A stretch of DNA of 64,000 bases from Branchiostoma floridae. Lineage: Eukaryota; Chordata; Leptocardii; Amphioxiformes; Branchiostomatidae. The notes under the pieces were generated by a model. The model made no database searches. It worked only from the letters and a program-made list of their open reading frames with translations, and was not told the DNA's origin. The number at the start of each line of letters is the position of its first letter. Position 1 is the first letter of the stretch. The position numbers were made by a program, and so were the translations under genes. Positions 38,354-49,305 of this stretch are shown in pieces. The stretch lies in contig NC_049996.1 of NCBI RefSeq assembly GCF_000003815.2, forward strand, positions 10,682,476-10,746,475. Reading direction: 5' to 3'.

Positions 38354-41300
38354 CAACAGAGTACCCGTCAACCTTAATGACAACCTATCCATCACTTGTC
38401 ACAGTCAATGGGTGTCCCCTAAATATCAAAACAAAATGTATGAAACATAAGCCATAATGACTGAATATAGATATGTTGACAAATGCATTATATCCTAATA
38501 TTCCTATCATCACTTCTGGTTCTGGTATATAATTCAACTACATATCAGGCTGGCCGTAACAATTTTGCTATAGTATATAGTGTAACACACTAGCTTTGCA
38601 GCCACATGACGTGACGTTGCAGCAACTGGTTATAAAACGCTAAACAATCTGATTGCTTACAAACTCCAAAATCACAAATGAAAGAAATGGTTATCAAAAT
38701 AAAGGAGTGGGAAAAGCGTGTACAGAAAATTTCAGCCATATCATTGTCCTAGCCATCCTGCATCACATGTATCCTGGTTGACTTTGACTTTGAGTGACTC
38801 CTTCAAAGTCCTTGATTGTAAAGTTCGTCACCTTGCGGTTTCAATTTTTCATTTTGTTTGAGCAATTTTGCCGCTGTCAAATACAGGTAGCATTCCATCT
38901 GTTTATTCCTATTCCTCACACATCCACATAATGAAATTAGGTGACCTCCGGACATTACAAATCTACAGAACGGCATTAGGTAATTGAAATTCTGCCTGCT
39001 CACTTCAGGTAGTTGAATACCCTTGCCTGTTCCATGCTTCAATAGCCATAATCACAGCAGAATTTCCAATCGGAAGGCACCATGCTACGCCAGAACTCAA
39101 ACACTAACACAGACAAGGAAAGGGAAACCCACCAGAAAGTCAACAAGAAAAGTAAAGCTTTAAACTAATAACAGGAAAAACAGCTTGAACTGAAACAAAA
39201 AACCTTTGTGAGCTTTTTTTCTGTTCATATTTGTCTTCAGATTTTAATTGTATGACGAAGCCTAGCACAATACTCTTATCAATTTTTCTATCAATGGATT
39301 GGTAATAATACTAATGTCATTATCCATGACCCTAAAATTATGATTATTCCAGAATTTACATGCGGCTGTTGTGCAAGCTGAATACCGGTATATTCAAAAC
39401 ACAGTATCCAGTATACTATAATATACTGTTATTATTATTCCTTGCCTTCGCAACAACAATATGACGTAACATTGTACCATCTTCTTGAAGCCACACAGTT
39501 GTCTACCTGTTGTATCCTATTGATCCTATCATAAATGAGATCATTTACAGTGTTGTTGTTAAAAACTTACGACCTGACTAACAAGCCCTGGCAGGTTTAA
39601 CCCCCTCAAAAGCTTGCAATTTTTCTGTTACAACATGTTTTGTGCATGAATCGTCCACACCCGCTTCGGACCAGTGAATTTCAATAAAGATCCCGCCGCC
39701 AGTTGAGCTTGGCTCGTTTTGTTTTTTACACACCATCACCTGCGTACTATGCTACAGAAATTCCAATGATATTCTCCACTTTTCATTCCCTTGCACTGCA
39801 CCCACCCACTTGTAAAGCCCCATACAGGCTCCCAGTGAACACTATGGAACACTGCTTGTAGAAATGACTGGTTGTTGGGTACCTGGGGAGAGTGGGAGAG
39901 TGGGATGGGAGCCTGACGCCACCAGAACTAATCGGGAATGCTGCTACAGCTGTAAGCTTGGTGAAAGGGACTCCTGTATCAACCTCAGCACTGGAAACAT
40001 GTGCTGAACACACCAGCGCCCAAGGATGGCAGAGCCTTTTAGTGCTGACATACTCCTTCATCCAGCACTGGTAGACTTTACCTGTTCTGTAATTCATTGA
40101 CCAAATCCTGCCACATGTCAAACCACACAAATCTAACTTAAGAGAACTGCCACCAATTATTTCATAATACGTAATACCTGATGATACCTGATGATTTCTA
40201 ATAGGTTATATCCTTACTGCATGAACCAGCATTCAGGAATGACAAATTATACCATAAACCAAAGATCTATATTTGAGTACAATATTTATCCTTTAATGCC
40301 TACATATGCCATATCAAACTAGGTTAAATTCTAATTGTTAATGTTATCATTTCCAGAACAGGCATACCATAAATCTATAAAATAAGTTTGATATAATTCC
40401 TCCATCCATTCACATGAATGACACACAACGGAATAATTTTCCTTGCCAAGTATGAAATGCCAGATGTGCTGTATTGGAGAAACATTTGCCATCCTGCCAA
40501 TTACAACAACAAGGTATGCACCAATTTAAACACCAACGTTGCATAATGATAATCATCCAGGTATTTTTCAACAGCAAAAGCAATAATAATACACCCCCAC
40601 TGCACTCAATATATCATCTGAATGGCTTTAAACAGATGTGAAACTATTTCGACAAGGAAATTCTTGAAAAGATCGTGTAATCGAAAATAACAATCAAGTT
40701 TCCATCTATTCTGAAGATTGCGCTGAATAAGTGTGTTTGAATTGGTGGGTGTAGCAACAGTAACTTCCTGTTTCAGTCGGGCCGTATTTTCGATAAGTAA
40801 AGTACCACACAACCCATGCTTTCCGTCAACTGTTCCCCAAATGTCTGTCTAAGATGTCTTGCAACTGTTCCTTTAGTTATTCTCAACCACAGCTGGAAGA
40901 ATTGCGAGTTTTGTTGTCTGCAAAAAGCGAGTCAGTGTAGCTCGGGGCGGCCCATGGTCATGTAAACAACTTTGCGGAAGAGAAATCGTCTCCGGACCGG
41001 CCTGCTTCGGTTCTGAGGCGTCAGACTGGGAAAACTTCCTTTTTCCCGACCACAAGACTCTCTTGTGGCGTCTTTGAGACTTTAAACTTGAGACTGGAAA
41101 CCGGTGTTTTGACTGTGTTGATTTCATTTTGAGATTTGGGTAGAGTTTACAGGGTATGCCCCTGAGGACCGAGCCTGACACACTTCGCTACACCACCGGT
41201 GCAGGGGCCACACTGTGGCGTTTTCTGCATGAATTCCACCACGATCTAACCTATGCCACATACAGCACACTATTTCCTACAACTGAGCAGAGAATCTGCT

Positions 41301-41431
41301 AAATCCTAGCTAAAACCCTAAAGTGATCGCCCGGTAAAGTTTATGAAACCTCCAGCAGTCCTGGGGCGGATCAGGACAAACGTACGCTTGTTGTCACGAT
41401 TCTCGATCCTAAAGTAAGGCGGGTTTCTTAC
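38354..41431. other. Probable intron of the minus-strand gene starting at 41510
   Basis: No convincing exon was found. Open frames exist on both strands at 39783-40130 and on the minus strand at 40873-41181; the latter is Lys/Arg/Ser-rich. None has a recognisable domain. GC rises from about 40.9 kb toward the signal-peptide exon, as expected near a promoter. Confidence 0.4.
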
Positions 41432-41510
41432 CTTTTCCCTCGGTCAAACGGCAGTGAAACAGCGCCAAAAGTAGCACCACGGCTCGGAGAACCCCCGACG
41501 TCCTCCCCAT
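41432..41510 (-). CDS. First coding exon (signal peptide) of unknown secreted/membrane protein
   Basis: On the minus strand an ATG at 41508-41510 opens 26 codons: MGRTSGVLRAVVLLLALFHC followed by RLTEGK. The exon ends phase 1 at a strong donor (AAAAG/gtaaga). The basic N-region, hydrophobic core (VLRAVVLLLALF) and small/polar end are a classic secretory signal peptide, so the mature protein enters the ER. A start exon ending shortly after the signal peptide is common in animal secreted and cell-surface genes. The rest of the gene lies leftward. No following exon was identified with confidence; a possible terminal exon is at 20817-21047. Upstream sequence (41511-41620) is GC-rich and may hold the promoter and 5' leader. 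The identity of the protein is unknown. Confidence 0.6.
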
Positions 41511-41962
41511 GTTAGATCTGCTCGCTGGTACGGGTAAAAACTTGAGATCGGGAAGTTTTTAGAGAGGAGGCACGGCGCTAGAGTTGGACGTCCCGGGCAT
41601 GGCTGGGTGAACTAATTACGTTTACCCGTCAGGCAGCGCATGTTGATGAGTTTATCACTCAGGGGAGATGTGACGTCACGTGTCAGGATGGGGTCAGCAA
41701 CACCGACACTTTTTCCCGCCACTTTTGCCGGTAAATTATTGATGTGGACGGACTTTGCACGCGTTTGGACTGATCAGCTGAGAATGCCGCGAAACGACAG
41801 CTATCTAACATTACTTCTTACAAGTCATGACCATAGCTTGTTCAGAGCACGAGATATCAAACCCTGCAAGTTGCAGTATCATGGGAAGTCGCAAGAGGAC
41901 CAACCGTTTCTTTATTTTACCAGCACGTGCCAACATACCAAATATGATAAACACGATGTCCG

Positions 41963-42005
<43 letters not shown>

Positions 42006-45000
42006 CGCGCGCGCATGTGTTCGTGTGTGTGTGTGTGTGTGTGTGTCCTACAATTAACGTTAGAATTCACAGTGCAAATCATAATTCTTCCCCACGTACC
42101 ATCTTTTGGGTGCACTGGCCTTGTCCTATATTTCCCGCCAACGCACGTACCTTGGGGCTCAGTGCCTTGTACGTAACTACGCCCACACGAGCCTTTCAAG
42201 ATGGTAACGGTGTTTCCCTCCAGGAATCATTAGATAAGTCCTGAATCAGTATCGATTGAAGGTCCTTTCTCCAAGGACCGAGATAGCCTGTGCGCACAAA
42301 CGACCGGCTGATACAGTCAAATACTTCATTTAACGTCCTCCATTCAATCTCTAGCCGCGTGCATTATTCCAGCTTTATCTGTATTCATGTCTTTTCTGGT
42401 ATGCCTTTCAATCTCAGTATTAAAGATACAAAACGTGCCAAGCTCACATTTGAAACCAAACATCTGCTCGGTGATTACGTTATCTCGCCATGAGAATTGA
42501 TGACGTTACTAGCTGCTAGGCTCAACATTTCATCAACTTTACGTCATGGCGCTCCTCAGATATTACGCAGTGATCCGACTGTGTTCCATACTAGATGATA
42601 ACACGGTGTTGACAGATGTAACGCTAAGCCTGGGGATTTCACTTTTCCTTTCATTATTATATGGAACAGCGCTCTGACATTTGAGCACCACAGGGAAAGT
42701 AAAAGAGAGTCCCATATTTCTTAATACATGTAATACAGAACGTCGACGTGAAGTCTATACACCACCCTCTAGACGTAATAACTTCACATGTGAGGTATTG
42801 CACGTACACGCATAATAAATTTAAAACGCATGACGCCATATGAAATCCATGGCTCTTACACCAGTTGTCATCACATGGATGAACACTCACGTTGTCATGA
42901 CAACGGTTGGGAAGCGGTTCATAGATCATTGTCAAGACTAGTTAGGCAATACTTGAGCTGAATGTCAAAGCGTATTTGCGATCGATTTTTATACAACTTT
43001 CGGATGATACATATTTTTCTAGATGTCTCACTATGGCCATTAACGGCATTAATAAGCATCTGAAAATTGTATGCGACTGCATACTTTTGAGATGTTTTGT
43101 TGGATTTCCCTTTAAGCTATCATTTCGCGGGCTGCCTTTTAATAAGTTAGACTAAAAAAAAGCAGTTTCTATGTAGCAACACATCCCGACCTTAACCTTT
43201 TCAACGAGCCGACATCAAACTGCAAATCTTCAGATTAAGACTTCTAAATAGGATGATAAGGATAGGATCACAGAGGCGTGTCGGTGTTAGTATTACTGGC
43301 ATGGCAGCAGTAATATTTTTGCCGTTCGATGTGCTCCTGTTTTCTAAAAATTTCCTTGATCGATTCGTTTTATATAAACTGAGCAAGCATTAAAGATAAA
43401 GATTTTTTGGCAGGATTTTTCCATCTCTTATGACTTTTAGCAATTTTATAAAATTCGCATTATTGATTATGCACCACTGACCCTTAGTTGGTAACCCAAC
43501 CCAACCTACGGGTAAAAATGTATAGTCTAAACTTTCTTACACTCTCAGTGGGGCGCAAAGGTGAACATAAATCAAAATGCAAAGTAAAACAAAAATCAAT
43601 ACGCAATGTCTGTGAGGAATTCAAGCGTTCGTTTTTAATAAGAATCACTTTCTTTGATATCTATTAATGTCTTGAATCGCAGCCAAGCAGGTAATGGCAT
43701 GGAAATGTCCTAATTGAGCAGGGAGCCTGGGATGTTGTCGAACAGAATTACTCCAACCGTACAACATGTTTTTGATAGCAACTTCTATAAATAGTCTGCG
43801 GTTATTCATGCTTCTCTGTTTAGCAAACTAGAAATTAAGTTTTAACGTGATGGACCGATTATCCAGGACGTCACGAGAGGAGTATACGAGGTATGGCACA
43901 ACAGGTGGGAGAGAGAATCTTTTAAGACAGAAAAAAACCGGCAACAGGAAACAACTGCCAGCACTATCAGTGTATAGCTATCAACCACCTATCATGGGCA
44001 TAGCAGAATACGAGATAAGCAAACCGACAGTCCTGCTGCTGTACCATCGGAAGCCGCTAGAGGCCGACCTTAAATCTAATTCTTTGCTTTTTGACAACGT
44101 CTACCAAACTACCGAATATCGATAAGTAAGGAGACGGTCGCAAATTCTCTAGCCAGGGTTCAACAACCGTCGCACATATATAGTGTACCATACATGCCAT
44201 ATGCACCATGCACTTTGAGTGCCGCGAATACAGCCAAAACACACAGATACAGAAACAGTTTCGGCCGAAACTATTGCTCATTTCCAATGCCTCCCCATGC
44301 CTCGAATCACTCCTGAAAGTTATCTTTATCATCCCTTGCGTTCTAACGCTCAGTAGGAGCGGCGGAGATTGTCAAAAGACGATCGTGTGTGTCACCGCCT
44401 GTGTGTGCTGACTCTCATCCGTGTATTTAGAGTCAGCGTAATACGATTAGAAGATCAACAGACAGCAATCCAATTTTTCACAGCGCACCCTAGAGGCCTA
44501 TACTATAGCATTGCTTGCACATCCGACTGAATCAGCGTTATTTGAATGAATGGTCACGTAATGCAGGAAACGAAGGAAGGTCGGGAGTGCAAATGTAATA
44601 TGTATACCGTACACGGAGTAGCTACAGGTTTGTATGTTTGCACTGGATCGATTTTTACGACTCAGCGAATGACGCACTCGAGCGCGTCAAGGAGCGAGAC
44701 AAGTTGATTGGTCGTTTCACATCAACAGTCTCTCCGAGCCACTCCAGCAATCCATCATTATCAAGAGCTTTGCCTTCTAACTATATCTTATTACAGTGTC
44801 AGGGTGGGGACCAATGTAAGATACTCTTTCTTGTCACTGGCCACACTTCTACTTCACACTATACTAGCTTGAATTTAACGTTATTAGTTATGGGTATTTG
44901 GAGCTCCGGAGATAGATGAAAATGTTCGCATTACATTTATACAAATTATAGAGAATACCAAGTACGAAGTCTTTCACGGTTGCGCTAAATGTTATCATGG

Positions 45001-45600
45001 TACATTGAATAACCGGGGTTCTGAACACGCGCTTAGTCTATCTATATCCTCAGCGACGACGATATTCTATATCAACTTTGATATGGCTTTCTATATTCCA
45101 TTTAAATGCATAGCGTTATGTAACGTTAAATGTAGTAACACTGTATTAAGCTGCAGATTACAGATGGAGATGGTGACTTTACTTGCACGATGTCGTCACT
45201 CTCTCTAGTCTACCTCAGCTACTATAGCAGCCATCGAAACCGCTCAGTAATGACACTAATTGTCGTTAACGTCGTTATCAAATTACTGAAACATGACGCA
45301 TACCCTGCAACTGCGTATCTTGTTGTTCAAATAAAAGTCGCTAAGTGTCGCTGCAGTGCGACTGATCGTCCCTTATTTCCCATGGTGCTTTTCGTGACTC
45401 TATCACGCCGTATTGAATTTGCCTACATCCGCCAAGAGAAAAATAGAAAAGGATACCCGAAAACTCCATTTCGTCACACAATAATGTTTTTGTGAATATC
45501 ATAATTACTCATATCACACGCCCATAATCAGTAATAGTTTTAAGTGGTTGTCGTCTCCAAATATTAGATATTTCAGCTTTTACTCAGTTTTGCGTTGTGA
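41511..45600. other. Intergenic region between divergent genes
   Basis: This separates the minus-strand gene starting at 41510 from rps26 on the plus strand. Apart from the TG/CG tract at 41963-42046, I see no repeats of note. Plus-strand frames at 43847-44125 and 44638-44919 are open for about 90 codons but are not recognisable proteins. Confidence 0.4.
41963..42046. repeat. (TG)n(CG)n(TG)n tract, Z-DNA-prone
   Basis: Strict purine-pyrimidine alternation runs from 41963 to 42020: TG repeats, then 8 to 9 CG steps, then ATGTGT. After one break, CG(TG)n continues to 42046. CG cores flanked by TG runs are the most favourable natural sequence for left-handed Z-DNA. It lies about 450 bp upstream of the minus-strand start codon at 41510. 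Cys/Val- or Ala/Arg-rich frames over it are artefacts. Confidence 0.9.
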
Positions 45601-45651
45601 TTTTTGCGCATCCTGACGGTGATTCGGCCTCTTCCCCTGCCTGCAGTCAAA
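45600..45651 (+). promoter_or_regulatory. rps26 core promoter and 5'TOP leader
   Basis: Just before the start codon is the pyrimidine run cctcttcccctgcctgc (45628-45644). Vertebrate and invertebrate ribosomal protein mRNAs begin with such a 5' terminal oligopyrimidine tract, which puts translation under mTOR/LARP1 control. Transcription probably starts at one of the C residues near 45628, giving a leader of only about 24 bases. No TATA box is evident close by, which is usual for this gene class. Confidence 0.6.
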
Positions 45652-47897
45652 ATGGTGGGTAATCTTTTCACGTGGTGCCAGAAAATGGGAAAATTTTCGT
45701 AGATTCTGAATGATTACGGATGTTTAAAGGTATAAGATATGTAGCAACAAGCACCTAGAAGGTTCTATGATACATTCTCTGGGGACATTTTGCCCTACGA
45801 TGAGGAAAAATGTGAAAATGAAACCTGTCGAAATCATGAAAAATATGTCTGAAGTGAAATCGTCAGAGTGGGGAGGGGGGCGATAACCACATGTCCCCAA
45901 ACTTGGAAGTTGGAGTCTGTGCCCTGTTGTGTGAAAGATAAAGATGCTATGTCCTGGAGAGATTGTTATGATAGTTATGTACAAGAAGAGTAATTATACA
46001 TCTACGTGTATTTCCATAGACGATAATCAGGAAATGATTACATCGCAGTCAAATCTCAAGTCGAAGATGGTAAAAAAAAAGAAATCATTATTTCATCCAA
46101 TTTGCACTTACTTTACTTGGACAAGAAGATATGCCCTGATACAATCAGGTATTAATTAGACAGTATAACATCGGTATCAACATGTCACTCCGCAGTGATC
46201 AGTTTCTTGACTGCATACAGTCTTTCTGATCATAGTATGCTCTTAAAATTACATGATGTTACTTGTGATGGGCCCTTGTACATTTTTACATGATTTTTCT
46301 ACATTAAAACATATTGTTCACACTTTTTATTAGAGATTGAAATATACAATAGTCTCCCTGCTGACTATTATTGTGTACTCCTACAGACCAAGAAGAGGCG
46401 TAATAACGGACGTTCCAAGAAAGGGCGCGGCCACGTCAGGCCGATCCGCTGCACCAACTGCGGACGTTGCTGCCCCAAGGACAAGGCCATCAAGAAGTTC
46501 GTCATCCGCAACATCGTGGAGGCTGCGGCCGTTAGGGATATCTCCGAGGCCAGCGTGTATGAAGGTGAGGCAACGGTTTTTATCTTGTGGTAAAGCTTGA
46601 GAAGTACAGCTGGTGTATGATTACTAATTTTTGTACAATGTAAAAGGTATCTCTGAGATGTAACTAGAGTCTCCGGACATGAAGCATATGTTTTTGGATA
46701 AAGACTTTTCCATTCTATGAATAGTATCATAGAATAGTATGAATCAGGTCTGTAAGTCCCTGAATAAATCACTGGAAATAAAGCAATGGTCTTCAAAAAC
46801 AAGTCTCTATATTCAAACTTACCTAGGATTTATTCTTCCCAAGTAGAACAATGAAATATTGATTTTTTTGGGGGGGTGCAATTTTGTTTTGTGAAATGTC
46901 ATGTTTTGACTGATGGTTGATGTTCCACCCTTCCCCAGTGTACGCCCTTCCCAAGCTGTATGCCAAGCTTCACTACTGTGTGAGCTGCGCCATCCATAGC
47001 AAGGTGGTGAGGAACCGGTCTCGCGAGGCTCGTAAGGACCGCACCCCTCCGCCCAGGTTCCGCCCACCAGGAGTGAGTAAACCACTAATCAGTCCAAAGT
47101 CTAAATTTCATACTACAGTAGAAGATAGTTAATTGCACCATGGATTACCACACACTTTTATAAATTGCAGGACATCCTAAAATCCCAAACCGGTGTGGTC
47201 TAGCTAGATAACTTGGCAGTGTTGCACCACCCGGACAATTGCACGAACTATGCTGGCACATGGGGTGTGCAATTTAACGGCTTCTATAGTAATTGAAAAG
47301 TTTATAGCAAATACAGGACTGAGCACTAATTACAAAGTACAAGCATGTAATGATACAAAATACAAAGATATTAGAAACTACATCCAATGTTATACAACAT
47401 TCTAGTACATTATAGTGCTAGTATTGTTGGGTTTGATGTTTTTTTATAGGTAGAGGAAGACAAATTTAACCACTTTTTCTATAATATTAGACTATTTCTA
47501 TAATTCTTAGACTTTATGAACTTACATAAAAGATACTTCTGAAATATAGCTATGAGTCTCAGTGCATGAAGCATATGTTTTTGGATAGAGACTCCATGAA
47601 TAATATTGTCATAGTTTTGTTGCATTTGACTTCTTTTGAGGCTGTGGAAGGCAAGTTTTCCCACTATGATATGTGGGTTTTTAGACTCTATGAATTTACA
47701 TTGATAAACAAGTGCTAGTAAAACCTGCATAACATTACCATTGAAGCCCCAAACAACTTGTGATTGAAATTTGTACCCTCCCACTCATTGCCTTTCTCTG
47801 TTCACAGATGGGCCAGAGAGGGCCTGGAGGCCAAGGTGGCCAGGGAGGTGGTCCAGGCGGTGGTGGTGGTGGTCCAGGAGGGCCGCCCAGGACTTAG
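45652..47897 (+). CDS. rps26: Small ribosomal subunit protein eS26 (four coding exons)
   Basis: Exons: 45652-45654 (ATG only), 46387-46564, 46939-47072, 47808-47897; all junctions are GT/AG and phases fit (0, 1, 0), giving 134 residues. The protein begins [20 protein letters not shown] and includes [19 protein letters not shown] and [18 protein letters not shown], which are near-identical to animal eS26. The zinc-ribbon cysteines C23/C26 and C74/C77 are present. eS26 sits at the mRNA exit channel of the 40S subunit and contacts mRNA upstream of the start codon. Residues 106-134 form a Gly/Pro/Gln-rich tail encoded by exon 4, longer than the short Pro-rich end of mammalian eS26 (115 residues). 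An exon holding only the start codon fits ribosomal protein gene structure. The TOP leader lies directly upstream and a poly(A) signal 33 bases downstream. Confidence 0.97.
46645..46731 (+). ncRNA. Candidate intronic structured RNA, copy in rps26 intron 2
   Basis: This segment matches the one at 47531-47613 in intron 3, while the sequence around both is unrelated. Shared core: catgaagcatatgtttttgg. Around the core, AGAGTCT (46666-46672) can pair with AGACTTT (46701-46707). Introns of ribosomal protein genes often host snoRNAs, and snoRNA copies in neighbouring introns of one host are common. I could not place firm C/D or H/ACA boxes, so the class is open; an intron-to-intron sequence duplication is the alternative. 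Confidence 0.35.
47531..47613 (+). ncRNA. Candidate intronic structured RNA, copy in rps26 intron 3
   Basis: This is the second copy of the segment described at 46645-46731. Here GAGTCTC (47554-47560) pairs perfectly with GAGACTC (47588-47594) around the shared core catgaagcatatgtttttgg. The stem is preserved although bases differ between copies, which favours a structural role over a plain repeat. Confidence 0.35.
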
Positions 47898-47929
47898 AGG
47901 CTGTCTACATACATGGAGGCTAAACATGG

Positions 47930-47935
47930 AATAAA
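47930..47935 (+). promoter_or_regulatory. rps26 poly(A) signal
   Basis: AATAAA 33 bases after the rps26 stop codon, giving the very short 3' UTR usual for ribosomal protein mRNAs. Cleavage is expected about 15-25 bases further on. Confidence 0.9.
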
Positions 47936-47959
47936 CATGTAACATCAGCTCAAATGGAG

Positions 47960-48564
47960 TGTCTGTGTTTTCCTGAAGATAACGTATGCTGTCAATGTTA
48001 TTGATTCATGTAGCAAAACTTCTTGAAGATAAGCACTCACACATTTAGTCATCAGTTTTATTTCTGCTCAAGACATACAAACACTTCCCCTTCACATAGG
48101 TTTATTGTACAACTCAAAACTAAAGATACAAAAATGGTATACTAATTCAACTCCATTTCATGTCAGCATTGATGTCGTTTGTTTGCCAGAATATCTTGAA
48201 ACCCTGGTCTTTTAGGCAGTTAAGCAATACACAAGTTGATGATCAGAGATGGATCCTACATCATACATTGTTCTTCATGTTTGTCCTTGGAATATCACAA
48301 TTGTGCCTCTTGGATTCAGACTAAGACACCATGGACCCTCTTACATGTACCATTGCTTATTTTTAAGTTATTATGAGACATGGGGCACTGTAGCCCGATT
48401 AAATCTTTCTCAAGGCAGCCCACCCAACTTCTATCTTCTACAGGGAGGGTCCAGTTACAACTCTGTACAGTGGAATTTATGTTAGACAAGTGGCACTGCA
48501 GGTCTCTCTTGGAAATCAAAGTCATTACCATGAAAACAGACTGGACTAGACACAATGCACTACA
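47960..48564. other. Intergenic stretch after rps26, nothing recognised
   Basis: Short overlapping frames at 48249-48619 on both strands have no recognisable content and partly overlap the following MITE. Confidence 0.5.
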
Positions 48565-48695
48565 TATTTTCCAAGCAGAGGTTGGGTCAGTAGATGGTAG
48601 TGGTCATGATGTTTACTGACTCCTTCGTGAGGCAAGCGAGCCAGTAAAAATCCCGACCACTTCTATCTACTGACCCAACCTCTGCTTGGAGAATA
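48565..48695. mobile_element. 131-bp foldback MITE (gaggttgggtcag type)
   Basis: Long inverted arms: ccaagcagaggttgggtcag and tagatggtagtggtc at the left pair with gaccacttctatcta and ctgacccaacctctgcttgg at the right. The outer ends 'tattttcc' and 'ggagaata' share the tccaagcag core with the family at 48928-49305, but the interior differs, so it is a related subfamily. Flanks cactaca/cactgca resemble a decayed target duplication. Confidence 0.8.
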
Positions 48696-48927
48696 CACTG
48701 CACATGCTAATGATGTTTGAGACACTCTAGGTGCCCTGCATTTTCTAAATTTCCAGCATGCAAACAGAATGAACAAAAAGGGCTATGGACAAATTACAAT
48801 GTACAGATCCTGTAGCAATGTCCACGGTCAAAATGTAGAAATGCAAAACAGAAATGCAGGTAATTGACTGACATGCAGCCACTCGCTCATTAGTTTGAAA
48901 TGCTAATTGTGATAGGATGATCTGTAG

Positions 48928-49093
48928 TAATCTCCAAGCAGATCCTACGGTAGCATAAGATAGTATCAAAAGCTGGCAGAGGAGTGAAGCCGGCAGAGGA
49001 GTGTGTTTGGCAAATGGACACCTCTTAACTGACTACACTCCTTGGCGCAGTTTGGTACTATTTTATGCCATTGTAGGATCTGCTTGGAGATTA
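48928..49093. mobile_element. Foldback MITE with exact 9-bp target duplication, copy 1
   Basis: Ends TAATCTCCAAGCAGATCCTA and, inverted, TAATCTCCAAGCAGATCCTA. Arms continue through 'agtatcaaa' and 'ctggc' toward a small centre. The 9 bases gatctgtag directly flank both sides (48919-48927 and 49094-49102). A 9-bp duplication with long inverted arms points to Mutator-like (MULE) non-autonomous elements. There is no coding capacity. Confidence 0.92.
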
Positions 49094-49153
49094 GATCTGT
49101 AGGCATGTTGAAACAGGTGTTGGAAAGATAAACTGACTCCACTATCTACCTGC

Positions 49154-49305
49154 TAGTCTCCAAGCAGACCCTACGGTGCCTACAGATAGTATCAAAGCTG
49201 GCAACTGAGTATAGCCGGCACGGTGCCCGTTTGACTCCCTTTGGCCGGCCATACTCCTTTGCCAGCTTTGATACTATCTTTAGGCACTTATCTGCTTGGA
49301 GACTA
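49154..49305. mobile_element. Foldback MITE with exact 9-bp target duplication, copy 2
   Basis: Ends TAGTCTCCAAGCAGA at both sides, inverted. The arms share 'agatagtatcaaagctggca' and its complement near the right end. The target duplication tctacctgc is exact (49145-49153 and 49306-49314). This copy is only 60 bp from copy 1 but has its own duplication, so it was a separate insertion. Confidence 0.92.

Noticed and set aside
41640-42244. Overlapping Cys/Val-, Ala/Arg- and His/Thr-rich open frames
   Set aside because: Produced by the TG/CG microsatellite.
45795-45870. Possible C/D-box RNA in rps26 intron 1 (gatgagg ... ctga)
   Set aside because: The C box is poor and the flanking terminal stem is missing.
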